DNA from: Pseudomonas nitroreducens NBRC 12694
GTDB taxonomy: Bacteria; Pseudomonadota; Gammaproteobacteria; Pseudomonadales; Pseudomonadaceae
Reading direction: 5' to 3'
DNA length: 64,000 bases
Assembly: GCF_002091755.1 (NCBI RefSeq)
Contig: NZ_BDAI01000002.1
Location: 124,001-188,000, forward strand
A program made the translations under genes and the position numbers. The notes beneath the pieces were generated by a model. That model had not been told where the DNA came from, did not search any database, and worked only from the letters and a program-made list of their open reading frames with translations. This document shows positions 33,972 through 42,540 of the stretch, piece by piece (the stretch's first letter is position 1; every line of letters starts with the position of its first letter).

Positions 33972-35087
33972 ATGGAACGAAAATTTCGCGTGCTGGTGCT
34001 CGGGGGCTACGGCAACTTCGGCAGCCTGATCGTACGGCGTCTGAGCGGTATCGAAGGAATCCGCGTCCTGGTGGGCGGACGCGACCAGCGCCGCGCCAAT
34101 GAGCTGGCCGCGCAGGTGGGCGGCGAGGCGGTGTGCCTGGATATGAACCAGCCGACCCTGGCCGGCCGCCTCAACGAGCTGAAGGTGGACCTGGTGATTT
34201 CCACCGCCGGTCCCTTCCAGGGGCAGGATTACCGCGTCGCCCGTGCCGCCATCGGCGCCCGCGCCCATTACGTCGACCTGGCGGACGCGCGCCAGTTCGT
34301 CTGCGGCATCCACGAACTCGACCGCGCCGCGCGCAGTGCCGGCGTGCTGGTCTGCAGCGGCGCCAGTTCGGTGCCTGCGCTGGCCGCCTCGGTGATCGAC
34401 GAACTGCTGCCACGCTTCCAGCGGCTGGACAGCATCCACCATGGCATCAGCTCCTCGGCAAAGATTCCCGGGGAGGCCACAGTGTCCGCAGTGCTCGGTT
34501 ACTGCGGCAAGCCGTTGCGGCAGTGGCGGCAGGGACGCTGGCAGGACGTGCACGGCTGGCAGGGGCTCAATCGCCACCGCTTTCCCGCCCCCCTGGGCAA
34601 ACGCTGGCTGGCCCATTGCGATGTGCCGGACCTGGATCTCTTCCCGCAGCGCTATGCCGGCGTGCAGGACGTACGTTTCTCCGCCGGCCTGGGGCTGCGG
34701 CTCACCCAGTTCGGTACCTGGGGCCTGTCCTGGCTGGTGCGCGCCGGCCTGGTGAAGGATGCCGCACGACTGGGCGCAGGCCTGCATCGCATGGCCGTGG
34801 CCATGGAGCCGCTGGGCGATGGCCGCAGTGGCATGTTCGTCCAGCTGCAAGGCCTTGACGGCGAAGGCAAGCCACTGCTGCTGTGTTGGGAAATACTTGC
34901 GCAGCGCGACCATGGCCCGAATATCCCCTGCATGGCGGCGGTGGCACTGGCCCGCAAGCTGGCCGCCGGGGAACTTCGCCAGCGTGGCGCCACGCCCTGT
35001 ATCGGCCTGCTCAGCAAGGATGAATACGTGGCTGAACTGGAGGGCCTGGATATATCCCACGGCCTGCGTGAGCTGGCCGTGCATTGA
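33972..35087 (+). CDS. Saccharopine-dehydrogenase-like NAD(P)-binding protein
   Basis: This 371-residue protein has an N-terminal Rossmann fold with VLVLGGYGNFGSLIVRRL (about 7-24) and STAGPFQGQDY (about 76-86), as in saccharopine dehydrogenase NADP-binding domain proteins. Substrate and reaction are unknown. I chose the ATG at 33972; a GTG two codons earlier is also possible. It ends 166 bp before the msu operon. Confidence 0.8.
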   Translation: MERKFRVLVLGGYGNFGSLIVRRLSGIEGIRVLVGGRDQRRANELAAQVGGEAVCLDMNQPTLAGRLNELKVDLVISTAGPFQGQDYRVARAAIGARAHYVDLADARQFVCGIHELDRAARSAGVLVCSGASSVPALAASVIDELLPRFQRLDSIHHGISSSAKIPGEATVSAVLGYCGKPLRQWRQGRWQDVHGWQGLNRHRFPAPLGKRWLAHCDVPDLDLFPQRYAGVQDVRFSAGLGLRLTQFGTWGLSWLVRAGLVKDAARLGAGLHRMAVAMEPLGDGRSGMFVQLQGLDGEGKPLLLCWEILAQRDHGPNIPCMAAVALARKLAAGELRQRGATPCIGLLSKDEYVAELEGLDISHGLRELAVH

Positions 35088-35094
35088 GTGCCGG

Positions 35095-35137
35095 CTGTTG
35101 CTCAGGCAACAGTCGATCAGCAGCGCTGTTGCCTGAG
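35095..35137. promoter_or_regulatory. Candidate SfnR activator site upstream of msuE
   Basis: CTGTTGC-TCAG-GCAACAG (35095-35112) is a perfect dyad. Its right-hand 12-mer CTCAGGCAACAG recurs inverted as CTGTTGCCTGAG at 35126-35137. The sites lie about 60-100 bp upstream of the sigma54 promoter, right for an enhancer-binding protein. The 10-mer CAGGCAACAG also occurs upstream of sfnG. Confidence 0.6.
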
Positions 35138-35195
35138 TGACATGAGTCACCCCCGGCTCTCCGCTCAAGTGCCCTGAAACCGCACATTTCCCTGT

Positions 35196-35211
35196 TGGTA
35201 CGGCCCTTGCT
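35196..35211 (+). promoter_or_regulatory. Sigma54 (-24/-12) promoter of msuEDC-sfnR
   Basis: TGGTACGGCCCTTGCT matches the consensus TGGCACG-N4-TTGCW at 15 of the 16 positions including both invariant dinucleotides. It ends about 42 bp before the msuE start. The operon itself encodes a sigma54 activator. Confidence 0.85.
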
Positions 35212-35253
35212 CAAGGCTTCTGTACCTAGCGCAACAGTCAACAGGGAAAACCC

Positions 35254-35811
35254 ATGACCAGCCCCATCAAAGTGGTCGCCGTCTCCGGCGGCACCTATCG
35301 CCCCTCGCGCACCCTGGTGCTTACCCAGGCCGTGCTCGACGCCCTCGGCGAGCAGCTCCCGGTAGAAGCCCAAGTCATCGAATTGGCTGACATCGCCCGC
35401 CCGCTGGGTGCCGCGCTGTCCCGCCAGGAGCTCTCCGCCGAGCTGGAAGCCACCTTGCGCGAGATCGAGACCGCCGACCTGCTGGTCGTCGCCTCGCCGG
35501 TCTACCGCGGTTCTTATCCGGGCCTGCTCAAGCACCTGTTCGACCTGGTGGACATGAACGCCCTGATCGACACCCCGGTGCTGCTCGCCGCCACCGGTGG
35601 CAGCGAGCGCCACGCGCTGGTCCTCGACCACCAGTTGCGCCCGCTGTTCAGCTTCTTCCAGTCGATCACGCTGCCCATCGGCGTGTACGCCAGCGAGGCG
35701 GACTTCGCCAACTACCAGATCACCAGCGACACCCTGCGCGCGCGCATCCAGCTGGCCGCCGAGCGCGCCGCGCCGCTGTTCGCCCGTCCGCAACTGCGCA
35801 AGACCGCCTGA
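35254..35811 (+). CDS. msuE: NAD(P)H:FMN reductase of methanesulfonate utilisation
   Basis: This 185-residue flavodoxin-fold reductase supplies FMNH2 to the MsuD and MsuC monooxygenases. VVAVSGGTYRPSRTLVL (about 7-23) and ASPVYRGSYPGLLKHLFDLVD (about 80-100) are the SsuE/MsuE signatures. It is the first gene of a four-gene operon behind a sigma54 promoter. CAGGGAAAACCC precedes the ATG. Confidence 0.93.
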   Translation: MTSPIKVVAVSGGTYRPSRTLVLTQAVLDALGEQLPVEAQVIELADIARPLGAALSRQELSAELEATLREIETADLLVVASPVYRGSYPGLLKHLFDLVDMNALIDTPVLLAATGGSERHALVLDHQLRPLFSFFQSITLPIGVYASEADFANYQITSDTLRARIQLAAERAAPLFARPQLRKTA

Positions 35812-35821
35812 GGAGCCCTCG

Positions 35822-36967
35822 ATGAACGTGTTCTGGTTCCTGCCCACTCACGGCGACGGCCACTTCCTCGGCACCAGCGAGGGCGCGCGCCCGGTATCGC
35901 TGCCGTATCTCAAGCAGATCGCCCAGGCCGCCGATTCCCTCGGCTACTACGGGGTGCTGATTCCCACCGGTCGTTCCTGCGAAGATTCCTGGGTGGTCGC
36001 CTCGGCCCTGGCGCCCCTCACCGAGCGCCTGCGCTACCTGGTGGCGATTCGTCCGGGAATCATCTCGCCGACCGTCTCCGCGCGCATGGCCGCGACCCTG
36101 GATCGCCTGTCCGGCGGACGCCTGCTGATCAACGTGGTCACCGGTGGCGATCCGGATGAAAACCGTGGCGACGGCATCCACCTCAGCCATGCCGAGCGCT
36201 ATGAAGTCACCGACGAGTTCCTGCGCATCTGGCGCCGCGTACTGCAGGGCGAGTCCGTGGACTTCGCCGGCAAGCACCTGCAGGTGGAGAACGCCAAGGC
36301 GCTCTATCCGCCGATCCAGAAGCCGTATCCGCCGCTGTACTTCGGCGGCTCTTCCGCGGAGGCCCACGACCTCGCCGCCGAGCAGGTGGACGTCTACCTG
36401 ACCTGGGGCGAACCGCCACAGGCGGTCGCGCAGAAGATCGCCGACGTGCGCGAGAAGGCGGCGAAGCAGGGGCGCAGCGTGAAGTTCGGCATCCGCCTGC
36501 ACGTGATCGTCCGCGAAACCGCCGAGGAAGCCTGGCAGGCGGCCGACAAGCTGATCGCCAACATCTCCGACGAGACCATCGCCAACGCGCAGAAGTCCTT
36601 CGCCCGCTTCGATTCCGAAGGCCAGCGGCGCATGGCCGCGCTGCACGGCGGCCGGCGTGACCAGCTGGAGATCTACCCCAATCTCTGGGCCGGCGTCGGC
36701 CTGGTGCGCGGCGGTGCCGGCACCGCGCTGGTGGGCGACCCGCAGCAGGTCGCCGAGCGCATCAAGGAGTACGCGGACCTGGGGATCGACAGCTTCATCT
36801 TCTCCGGCTACCCGCACCTGGAAGAGGCGTATCGCTTCGCCGAGCTGGTCTTCCCGTTGCTACCCGAACCCTATGCGAGCCTCGCCGGGCGCGGCGTGAC
36901 CAACCTGACCGGGCCCTTCGGCGAAATGATCGCCAACGATGTGCTGCCCGGACGCAAGGCCGGCTGA
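35822..36967 (+). CDS. msuD: FMNH2-dependent alkanesulfonate/methanesulfonate monooxygenase
   Basis: This 381-residue TIM-barrel monooxygenase of the SsuD/MsuD family releases sulfite from alkanesulfonates. MNVFWFLPTHGDGHFLG is the family start, and LLINVVTGGDPDENRGDG (about 101-118) and LYFGGSSAEAHDLAAEQVDVY (about 174-194) follow. The ATG is 10 bp after the msuE stop. The MsuD role in methanesulfonate use rests on the msuEDC order. Confidence 0.92.
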   Translation: MNVFWFLPTHGDGHFLGTSEGARPVSLPYLKQIAQAADSLGYYGVLIPTGRSCEDSWVVASALAPLTERLRYLVAIRPGIISPTVSARMAATLDRLSGGRLLINVVTGGDPDENRGDGIHLSHAERYEVTDEFLRIWRRVLQGESVDFAGKHLQVENAKALYPPIQKPYPPLYFGGSSAEAHDLAAEQVDVYLTWGEPPQAVAQKIADVREKAAKQGRSVKFGIRLHVIVRETAEEAWQAADKLIANISDETIANAQKSFARFDSEGQRRMAALHGGRRDQLEIYPNLWAGVGLVRGGAGTALVGDPQQVAERIKEYADLGIDSFIFSGYPHLEEAYRFAELVFPLLPEPYASLAGRGVTNLTGPFGEMIANDVLPGRKAG

Positions 36968-37032
36968 GCCCCACCCATGACGTGCCGGGCAGGAGCCCGG
37001 TACGCATTCAATCGAACAAAGAGGAAGCGAGC

Positions 37033-38217
37033 GTGAACGCCAAGACGCGTCTCGACGCACAGACACCTGGGCAAATAGCTCAACGACTGGCCGGCGGTTT
37101 CGCCGAAACCGCCGCCGAACGCGACATCCGCGGCGGCACGCCGAAAGCCGAGCGCGACGCGCTGCGCCAGAGCGGCCTGTTGTCGCTGATCATCCCCAGC
37201 GAATACGGCGGCCTGGGCGCCGACTGGAGCACCACGCTGGACATCGTCCGCCAGTTCGCCGTGGTCGATAGCTCCATTGCCCATGTGTTCGGCTTCCAGC
37301 ACCTGATGCTGGCCACCGTGCGCCTGTTCTCGCGACCCGAGCAGTGGCAGCCGTGGTTCGAGCTGACCGCGCGCAACCAATGGTTCTGGGGTAACGCCCT
37401 GAACCCGCTGGACACCCGCACCGTATCGCGCAGCTTCGCCGGCTGGCGCGAGTTCTCCGGGCGCAAGAGCTTCTGCTCCGGCGCGCTGGATTCGGAAATG
37501 CTCATCGCCTCGGCGCTGGACGGCGAGGGCGGCAAGCTGCTGATCGCCGCCATTCCCACCGCGCGCAGCGGCATCAGCCTCGCCCACGACTGGGACAACA
37601 TGGGCCAGCGCCAGACCGACAGCGGCAGCGCCACCTTCGAGCGCGTGCGCGTGGAGGAGAGCGAGCTGCTGCTCGATCCTGGCCCGCTGAGCACGCCGTT
37701 CGCCTGCCTGCGCCCGCTGATCGCGCAACTGATCTTCACCCATGTGTTCCTTGGCATAGCTGAAGGTGCGTTCGAAGAGGCGCGGCAGTACACGCTCAAG
37801 GAAGCTCGCCCGTGGTTCCGCTCCAACGCCGCCACGGTCAGCGAAGACCCTTACGTGCTTGCCCATTACGGCGAGTTCTGGGTCGGCCTGGAAAGCACCC
37901 GCCTGCTGGTGCGCCGTGCCGCGCAACTGCTCGACGAGGCCTGGGGCAAGGGCGCCGCGCTGGACGCCGAGGAGCGTGGCCGGCTGGCCGTGGCCATCGC
38001 CACCGCCAAGGTCGCGGCCACGCGCAACGGCCTGGAAATCTGCAACCGCCTGTTCGAGGTCACCGGCGCACGTTCCACCCATGCCGCACTGCGCATCGAC
38101 CGCTACTGGCGCAACCTGCGCACCCAGACCCTGCACGACCCGGTGGACTACAAGGTCCGCGAGCTGGGTGACTGGGCGCTGAACCAGCAACTCCCGCAAC
38201 CGACTTTCTACTCATGA
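37033..38217 (+). CDS. msuC: Acyl-CoA-dehydrogenase-like FMNH2-dependent monooxygenase
   Basis: This 394-residue protein has the acyl-CoA dehydrogenase fold of the SfnC/MsuC/DszC group, which oxidises small organosulfur compounds (methanesulfinate to methanesulfonate for MsuC). IIPSEYGGLGADWSTTLDI (about 53-71) and VTGARSTHAALRIDRYWRNLRTQTLHDP (near the C-terminus) are typical. It starts at GTG 37033 with GAGGAAG upstream. Its stop overlaps the sfnR start by 4 bp. Confidence 0.9.
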   Translation: MNAKTRLDAQTPGQIAQRLAGGFAETAAERDIRGGTPKAERDALRQSGLLSLIIPSEYGGLGADWSTTLDIVRQFAVVDSSIAHVFGFQHLMLATVRLFSRPEQWQPWFELTARNQWFWGNALNPLDTRTVSRSFAGWREFSGRKSFCSGALDSEMLIASALDGEGGKLLIAAIPTARSGISLAHDWDNMGQRQTDSGSATFERVRVEESELLLDPGPLSTPFACLRPLIAQLIFTHVFLGIAEGAFEEARQYTLKEARPWFRSNAATVSEDPYVLAHYGEFWVGLESTRLLVRRAAQLLDEAWGKGAALDAEERGRLAVAIATAKVAATRNGLEICNRLFEVTGARSTHAALRIDRYWRNLRTQTLHDPVDYKVRELGDWALNQQLPQPTFYS

Positions 38218-39332
38218 ATGCGACCACACCCGAGGGTCTGCTGACCCTGCCCAAGTCCCCCGCGCTGGCGACTTCCATCCGCGCCACGGCCCAGGTTTTC
38301 GAAGACCCGAAATCCCAGGCATTGCTCGACCACCTGCAACAGGTCGCGCCCAGCGAGGCCAGCGTTCTGATCATTGGCGAAACCGGCACCGGCAAGGAAT
38401 TGGTGGCGCGGCACATCCATAATCTCAGCGTGCGACGGGGCGGTCCGTTCGTGGCGGTGAACTGCGGCGCCTTCTCCGAATCCCTGGTGGAGGCCGAGCT
38501 GTTCGGCCACGAGAAAGGCGCCTTCACCGGTGCGCTGGCGGCGAAGGCCGGCTGGTTCGAGGAAGCCGATGGAGGCACCCTGTTCCTCGACGAGATCGGT
38601 GACTTGCCGATGCCGATCCAAGTGAAACTGCTGCGCGTGCTGCAGGAACGCGAAGTGGTGCGCCTGGGCTCGCGCAAGAGCATCCCGATCAACGTGCGGG
38701 TGCTGGCGGCCACCAACGTGCAGCTGGAGAAGGCGATCAACGCCGGGCACTTCCGCGAGGACCTCTACTACCGGCTCAACGTGGTCAGCCTGGAGCTCTC
38801 GCCGCTGCGCGAGCGGCCCGGCGACATCCTCCCGCTGACCCGCCATTTCATCGCCGAATACAGCCGTCGCCTGGGCTACGGGCAGAGCCAGCTGAGCGCC
38901 GAGGCGGCGCAGAAGCTGCGCAGCTATTCCTGGCCGGGGAACATCCGCGAGCTGGAAAACGTCATCCACCACACTTTGCTGATCTGCCGTGACGGCGTGG
39001 TGCGCGCGCAAGACCTGCACCTGTCCAACCTGCGCATCGAGCGCAGCGACGAGCCGCGCCTGGAATCGCTGGGCGCCGAGCAGATTCTCCAGCAGGCCTT
39101 CCAGCGCCTGTTCGAGGAGCAGGGCGGCAACCTGCACGCACGGGTGGAAGACGCGCTGCTGCGCGCAGCCTATCGCTTCTGCCACTGCAACCAGGTGCAC
39201 ACTGCCAATCTGCTGGGCCTGAGCCGCAACGTCACGCGCACGCGGCTGATCGAGATCGGCGAACTGGTGGTGAACAAGCGCCGGGGCGCGGCGGTGATCG
39301 ACCCGGACAGGGGCGTGCGGTTGTCGATCTAG
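38214..39332 (+). CDS. sfnR: Sigma54-dependent activator SfnR
   Basis: This 372-residue enhancer-binding protein lacks an N-terminal sensory domain. The AAA+ core has GETGTGKE (55-62), GAFTGA (102-107) and LFLDEIGD (about 124-131). A C-terminal Fis-type helix-turn-helix follows (VHTANLLGLSRNVTRTRLIE). SfnR controls dimethyl sulfone and sulfonate genes in Pseudomonas under sulfate limitation. Without a receiver, its level is probably set by transcription. The likely targets are the promoters at 35196 and 41780. Confidence 0.92.
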   Translation: MNATTPEGLLTLPKSPALATSIRATAQVFEDPKSQALLDHLQQVAPSEASVLIIGETGTGKELVARHIHNLSVRRGGPFVAVNCGAFSESLVEAELFGHEKGAFTGALAAKAGWFEEADGGTLFLDEIGDLPMPIQVKLLRVLQEREVVRLGSRKSIPINVRVLAATNVQLEKAINAGHFREDLYYRLNVVSLELSPLRERPGDILPLTRHFIAEYSRRLGYGQSQLSAEAAQKLRSYSWPGNIRELENVIHHTLLICRDGVVRAQDLHLSNLRIERSDEPRLESLGAEQILQQAFQRLFEEQGGNLHARVEDALLRAAYRFCHCNQVHTANLLGLSRNVTRTRLIEIGELVVNKRRGAAVIDPDRGVRLSI

Positions 39333-39442
39333 GCCCGTCTATTTGGAGGTATTCGCCACGGGCAACTGATCCACGGCAACGAAACCGGCCACTGGCCAGC
39401 CTAGACTCCGGGACCGCCCCTCCCCAGCGAAAGGAGTCACCC

Positions 39443-40615
39443 ATGCACGTGGACATCGCCATCGTCGGCGCCGGCCCCGCCGGGCTTTGCCTGGCCCGCT
39501 CGTTGTCGGGCAATGGCCTGTCGATCCTGCTGATCGAGCGCCAGCCGCTGGCCGCCGTGGCCGAACCCGCCGAGGATGGCCGGGAGATCGCCCTGACCCA
39601 CGCTTCACGCGCCGAGTTGCAACGCCTGGGGATGTGGTCGCGGATCGACCCGCAGGAAGTCTCGCCGCTGCGCGATGCCCAGGTGCTCAACGGTCCGTCG
39701 CTGTTCACCCTGCGCATCGAGGCGGAACAGGCCGGGGCCGAACAGCTGGGCTACTTCGTGTCGAACCAGATGATCCGCCGCGCGGCGTTCGATGCAGTGC
39801 ACGAGTGCCCGGACGTCTCGCTGGTCTGCGGACGTGCACTGCGCTCGCTGCGTGTCGGGCAGAACGGCGTGGACCTGACGCTGGATGACGACAGCCGCGT
39901 CCATGCGCGCCTGCTGGTTGCCGCCGATAGCCGCTTCTCCGAGACCCGCCGCATGCTGGGTATCGGCGCGAGCATGGAGGACTTCGGCAAGACCATGATG
40001 GTATGCCGCATGGCCCACGAGAAACCGCACCACAACGTCGCCTGGGAATGGTTCGGCTACGGCCAGACCCTGGCGCTGCTGCCGATCAACGGCGACCGCT
40101 CCTCGGTGGTACTGACCCTGCCGCAGCGCGAGATGGCGCCGCTGCTGGAGATGGACGAGAAAGCCTTCGCCGCCGAAATGGAACGTCGCTTCGACCGCCG
40201 CCTGGGCGGGATGGAACTGCTCGGCCCGCGGCACAGCTACCCGCTGGTGGGCGTCTACTCCGACCGCTTCGTCGGCCCGCGCAGCGCGCTGATCGGCGAT
40301 GCCGCCGTCGGTATGCATCCGGTGACGGCGCACGGCTTCAATTTCGGCCTGCAGAGCCAGCGCCGGCTGGCCAATGAAATCCTCGCGACCCACCGCCGGG
40401 GCGGCGATATCGGCGGTTCCTGGCCGCTGCGCCGCTACGCCATGGCCCATCGCCTGGCGACCTGGCCGCTGTACCAGGCCACCCGGCTGATCGTCGGCAT
40501 GTACACCGACCCGCGTCCTCCGGTTCGTCTGCTGCGCAATGCCGGCCTGCGCCTGGCGCAGAACCTGCCGCCGCTGCGGTCGGCGATTGCCAGGCACTTG
40601 ACGCAAGGCGCCTGA
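39443..40615 (+). CDS. FAD-dependent monooxygenase, UbiH/UbiM family
   Basis: This 390-residue flavoprotein has the dinucleotide motif IVGAGPAGLCLARSL (about 7-21) and the second FAD motif SALIGDAAVGMHPVTAHGFNFGL (about 284-306). These match the UbiH/UbiF/UbiM hydroxylases of ubiquinone synthesis, with UbiM (5-demethoxyubiquinol hydroxylase) the nearest by feel. It sits between sfnR and sfnG, but nothing ties it to sulfur metabolism. The ATG is at 39443. Confidence 0.83.
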   Translation: MHVDIAIVGAGPAGLCLARSLSGNGLSILLIERQPLAAVAEPAEDGREIALTHASRAELQRLGMWSRIDPQEVSPLRDAQVLNGPSLFTLRIEAEQAGAEQLGYFVSNQMIRRAAFDAVHECPDVSLVCGRALRSLRVGQNGVDLTLDDDSRVHARLLVAADSRFSETRRMLGIGASMEDFGKTMMVCRMAHEKPHHNVAWEWFGYGQTLALLPINGDRSSVVLTLPQREMAPLLEMDEKAFAAEMERRFDRRLGGMELLGPRHSYPLVGVYSDRFVGPRSALIGDAAVGMHPVTAHGFNFGLQSQRRLANEILATHRRGGDIGGSWPLRRYAMAHRLATWPLYQATRLIVGMYTDPRPPVRLLRNAGLRLAQNLPPLRSAIARHLTQGA

Positions 40616-40633
40616 GAGCGTTCTCCCGAGGCT

Positions 40634-41728
40634 TCAGGCGGCCTCGGTCCGCCGCGCCTTCTTCTGCTCCAGCTCCTTCACCAGCGGCAGTACCTTCTCG
40701 CCGAAGTAGCGCACCTCTTCCTGGAAATGCAGGAAGCCCGCCAGCACCAGATCCACACCGACTGCCTTTAGCGCGACGATGCGTTCGGCGATCTGTTGCG
40801 GCGTGCCGATCAGGTTGGTCTTGAACCCGTCGTTGTACTGCACCAGGTCCTCGAAGGTGGATTTCGCCCAGTTGCCTTCGCCTTCGGGCGAGGCGGCGCC
40901 GGCCTGTTTCGCCGCGTGGCCGAAGGCGTTCACTGCTTCCGGGTCGGCCTTGTCGATGATTTCGGCGAGCACCGCGCGGGCCTCTTCCTCAGTGTCGCGG
41001 GCGATGACGAAGGCGTTGACCCCGATTTTCACCGAATGACCGTTGGCGGCGGCCTTCTCGCGGATGTCGTCCACCTGAGCCTTGATGCCTTCCACGCTGT
41101 TGCCGTTGGTGAAGTACCAGTCGGATACCCGCGAGGCCATGTCGCGCGCGGCCCGGGAGCTGCCGCCCTGGAAGATTTCCGGGTGCGGGCGCTGGATGGG
41201 TTTGGGTTTCAGGTTGTAGTCGTGGAAGCGGTAGAAGTCACCCTTGAAGGTGAAGTTGTCCTGGGTCCAGATGCCCTTCAGGGCGCGGATGAATTCCTCG
41301 GAGCGACGGTAGCGCTCGTCGTGCTCCAGCCAGGGTTCGCCGATGGCCTGGAACTCGCCCTTGAACCAGCCGCTCACGATGTTCACGGCGATGCGGCCGG
41401 CGGTGAGCTGGTCGATGGTCGCCAGTTGCTTGGCGGCCAGTGAGGGCGTCCAGGGCCCGGGGAGGATAGCGGCGATCACCTTGAGCTTTTCGGTGGCGCC
41501 CAGCAGCGCGTGGCTGAAGGCGACGGACTCATGCTGGTTCTCGGCGCCGTAACCGGCGGTGAAGCGAATCTGTGTCAGCGCGTAGTCGAATCCTGCGTTC
41601 TCGGCGATGCGCGCCAGTTCGCGGTTGTAGTCGATGTCCCAGTGGGTGCGCTGTTCGATCTTGCTGACCACCAGGCCGCCACTGACGTTGGGGACCCAGT
41701 AGGCGAAACGGATCGGTTGCTGGCTCAT
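40634..41728 (-). CDS. sfnG: FMNH2-dependent dimethyl sulfone monooxygenase
   Basis: This 364-residue luciferase-fold enzyme converts dimethyl sulfone to methanesulfinate. FAYWVPNVSGGLVVSKIEQRT (about 8-28) and ILPGPWTPSLAAKQLATIDQLTAGRIAVNIVSGW (about 88-121) are SfnG hallmarks. Its product feeds MsuC and MsuD in the operon to the left. It has its own sigma54 promoter at 41780-41795 and a candidate SfnR site further upstream. The ATG is at 41726-41728. Confidence 0.94.
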   Translation of the reverse strand: MSQQPIRFAYWVPNVSGGLVVSKIEQRTHWDIDYNRELARIAENAGFDYALTQIRFTAGYGAENQHESVAFSHALLGATEKLKVIAAILPGPWTPSLAAKQLATIDQLTAGRIAVNIVSGWFKGEFQAIGEPWLEHDERYRRSEEFIRALKGIWTQDNFTFKGDFYRFHDYNLKPKPIQRPHPEIFQGGSSRAARDMASRVSDWYFTNGNSVEGIKAQVDDIREKAAANGHSVKIGVNAFVIARDTEEEARAVLAEIIDKADPEAVNAFGHAAKQAGAASPEGEGNWAKSTFEDLVQYNDGFKTNLIGTPQQIAERIVALKAVGVDLVLAGFLHFQEEVRYFGEKVLPLVKELEQKKARRTEAA

Positions 41729-41779
41729 GGCTCGGCTCCTCGTTGCTGCACGGCGGCGAAGGTGCCGCAAGGTGAACAG

Positions 41780-41795
41780 AGCGAAAGCCGTGCCA
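41780..41795 (-). promoter_or_regulatory. Sigma54 (-24/-12) promoter of sfnG
   Basis: On the minus strand the site reads TGGCACGGCTTTCGCT. It has a perfect -24 box and GC at -12 with the right 10-nt spacing; TTGC is TCGC. It ends 52 bp before the sfnG start. Confidence 0.8.
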
Positions 41796-41883
41796 CGCGA
41801 GGAAACTCCAGCCTGATCAGCAGCTTGCCGGTTCGCCGGGACAGCCGCCGGTGTTTTGCCGGGAGCAATGCTGCTGGCCAGGT

Positions 41884-41900
41884 GTTGGGCAGGCAACAGT
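41884..41900. promoter_or_regulatory. Candidate SfnR activator site upstream of sfnG
   Basis: TGTTG-GGCAGG-CAACA is a dyad sharing the exact 10-mer CAGGCAACAG with the msuE upstream region. It lies about 90-100 bp upstream of the sfnG sigma54 promoter. Confidence 0.55.
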
Positions 41901-42028
41901 GGCGGGTGCGACAACCGGCCCCTGAGCAGGCTTGGGGAAGGCTGTCAGAATTCCCCGTTCACCTGCTCCCAGAAGCGGGAACCTCCTGCGTGCGAATCCA
42001 TAACAGAAGAAATCCAGGGGGCACCATC

Positions 42029-42349
42029 ATGGCCATCACTTCCAGCGATATCTGCAACGCCGCCGAGGGCCTGTCCGGCTTCGTCGGCTTCAATCTCAAG
42101 ACCGGCAAGTACATCGTGCGCTTCAGCGAGGATTCCTTCGGCATGGACGTGGCCGAGGACAGTATCCGTCCGGCGTGCGAGTTCGTCTGGGCGCCCAGGA
42201 GCGGCGAGGTGATGACCTTGAGCAGAGAGTGCCTGCAGATCCTCGCCGAGCAGAATATCCACGACAGGCTGAACCTCAACGAGGCGTTGCTCACCTATCT
42301 GCGCCGCACCGATCTGCCGGAGATCGCCGCCGAGCGTCGGCTGAAGTAA
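42029..42349 (+). CDS. DUF2025 family small protein
   Basis: This 106-residue soluble protein begins MAITSSDICNAAEGLSGFVGF, which I recognise as DUF2025, found almost only in Pseudomonas. It is acidic, with an alpha/beta pattern and no membrane segment. The role is unknown. A purine-rich CAGGGGGCA precedes the ATG. It is divergent from sfnG across 300 bp. Confidence 0.78.
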   Translation: MAITSSDICNAAEGLSGFVGFNLKTGKYIVRFSEDSFGMDVAEDSIRPACEFVWAPRSGEVMTLSRECLQILAEQNIHDRLNLNEALLTYLRRTDLPEIAAERRLK

Positions 42350-42462
42350 TCACCACGCCTGGGCGCCGGGCGTTCGCGGGAGCGGGGAGCGCCGGGTTGC
42401 GCGAAGCCGGGGAGGGGTTCGCGGGCCCGCTCCTGCAGGGTACGAAATAGCAGGATACGTAG

Positions 42463-42524
42463 GAGCGGGCGTCGTCCGCGATAGGTCCGCGTCGCGCGGA
42501 GACCATCGCGGAAGGAGTCCGCTC
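42463..42524. repeat. REP doublet (REPIN-like)
   Basis: GAGCGGGCGTCGTCCGCGAT (42463-42482) is matched by the inverted copy ATCGCGGAAGGAGTCCGCTC (42505-42524) with a few mismatches. It is the same family as the repeat at 15246-15328, and sits just beyond the cytochrome gene. Confidence 0.72.
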
Positions 42525-42540
42525 CCACGCTCATTGCACC

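Noticed and set aside
39443..40615. FAD monooxygenase as part of the organosulfur pathway
   Set aside because: Position between sfnR and sfnG is suggestive, but it has no sigma54 promoter and its motifs fit ubiquinone hydroxylases.
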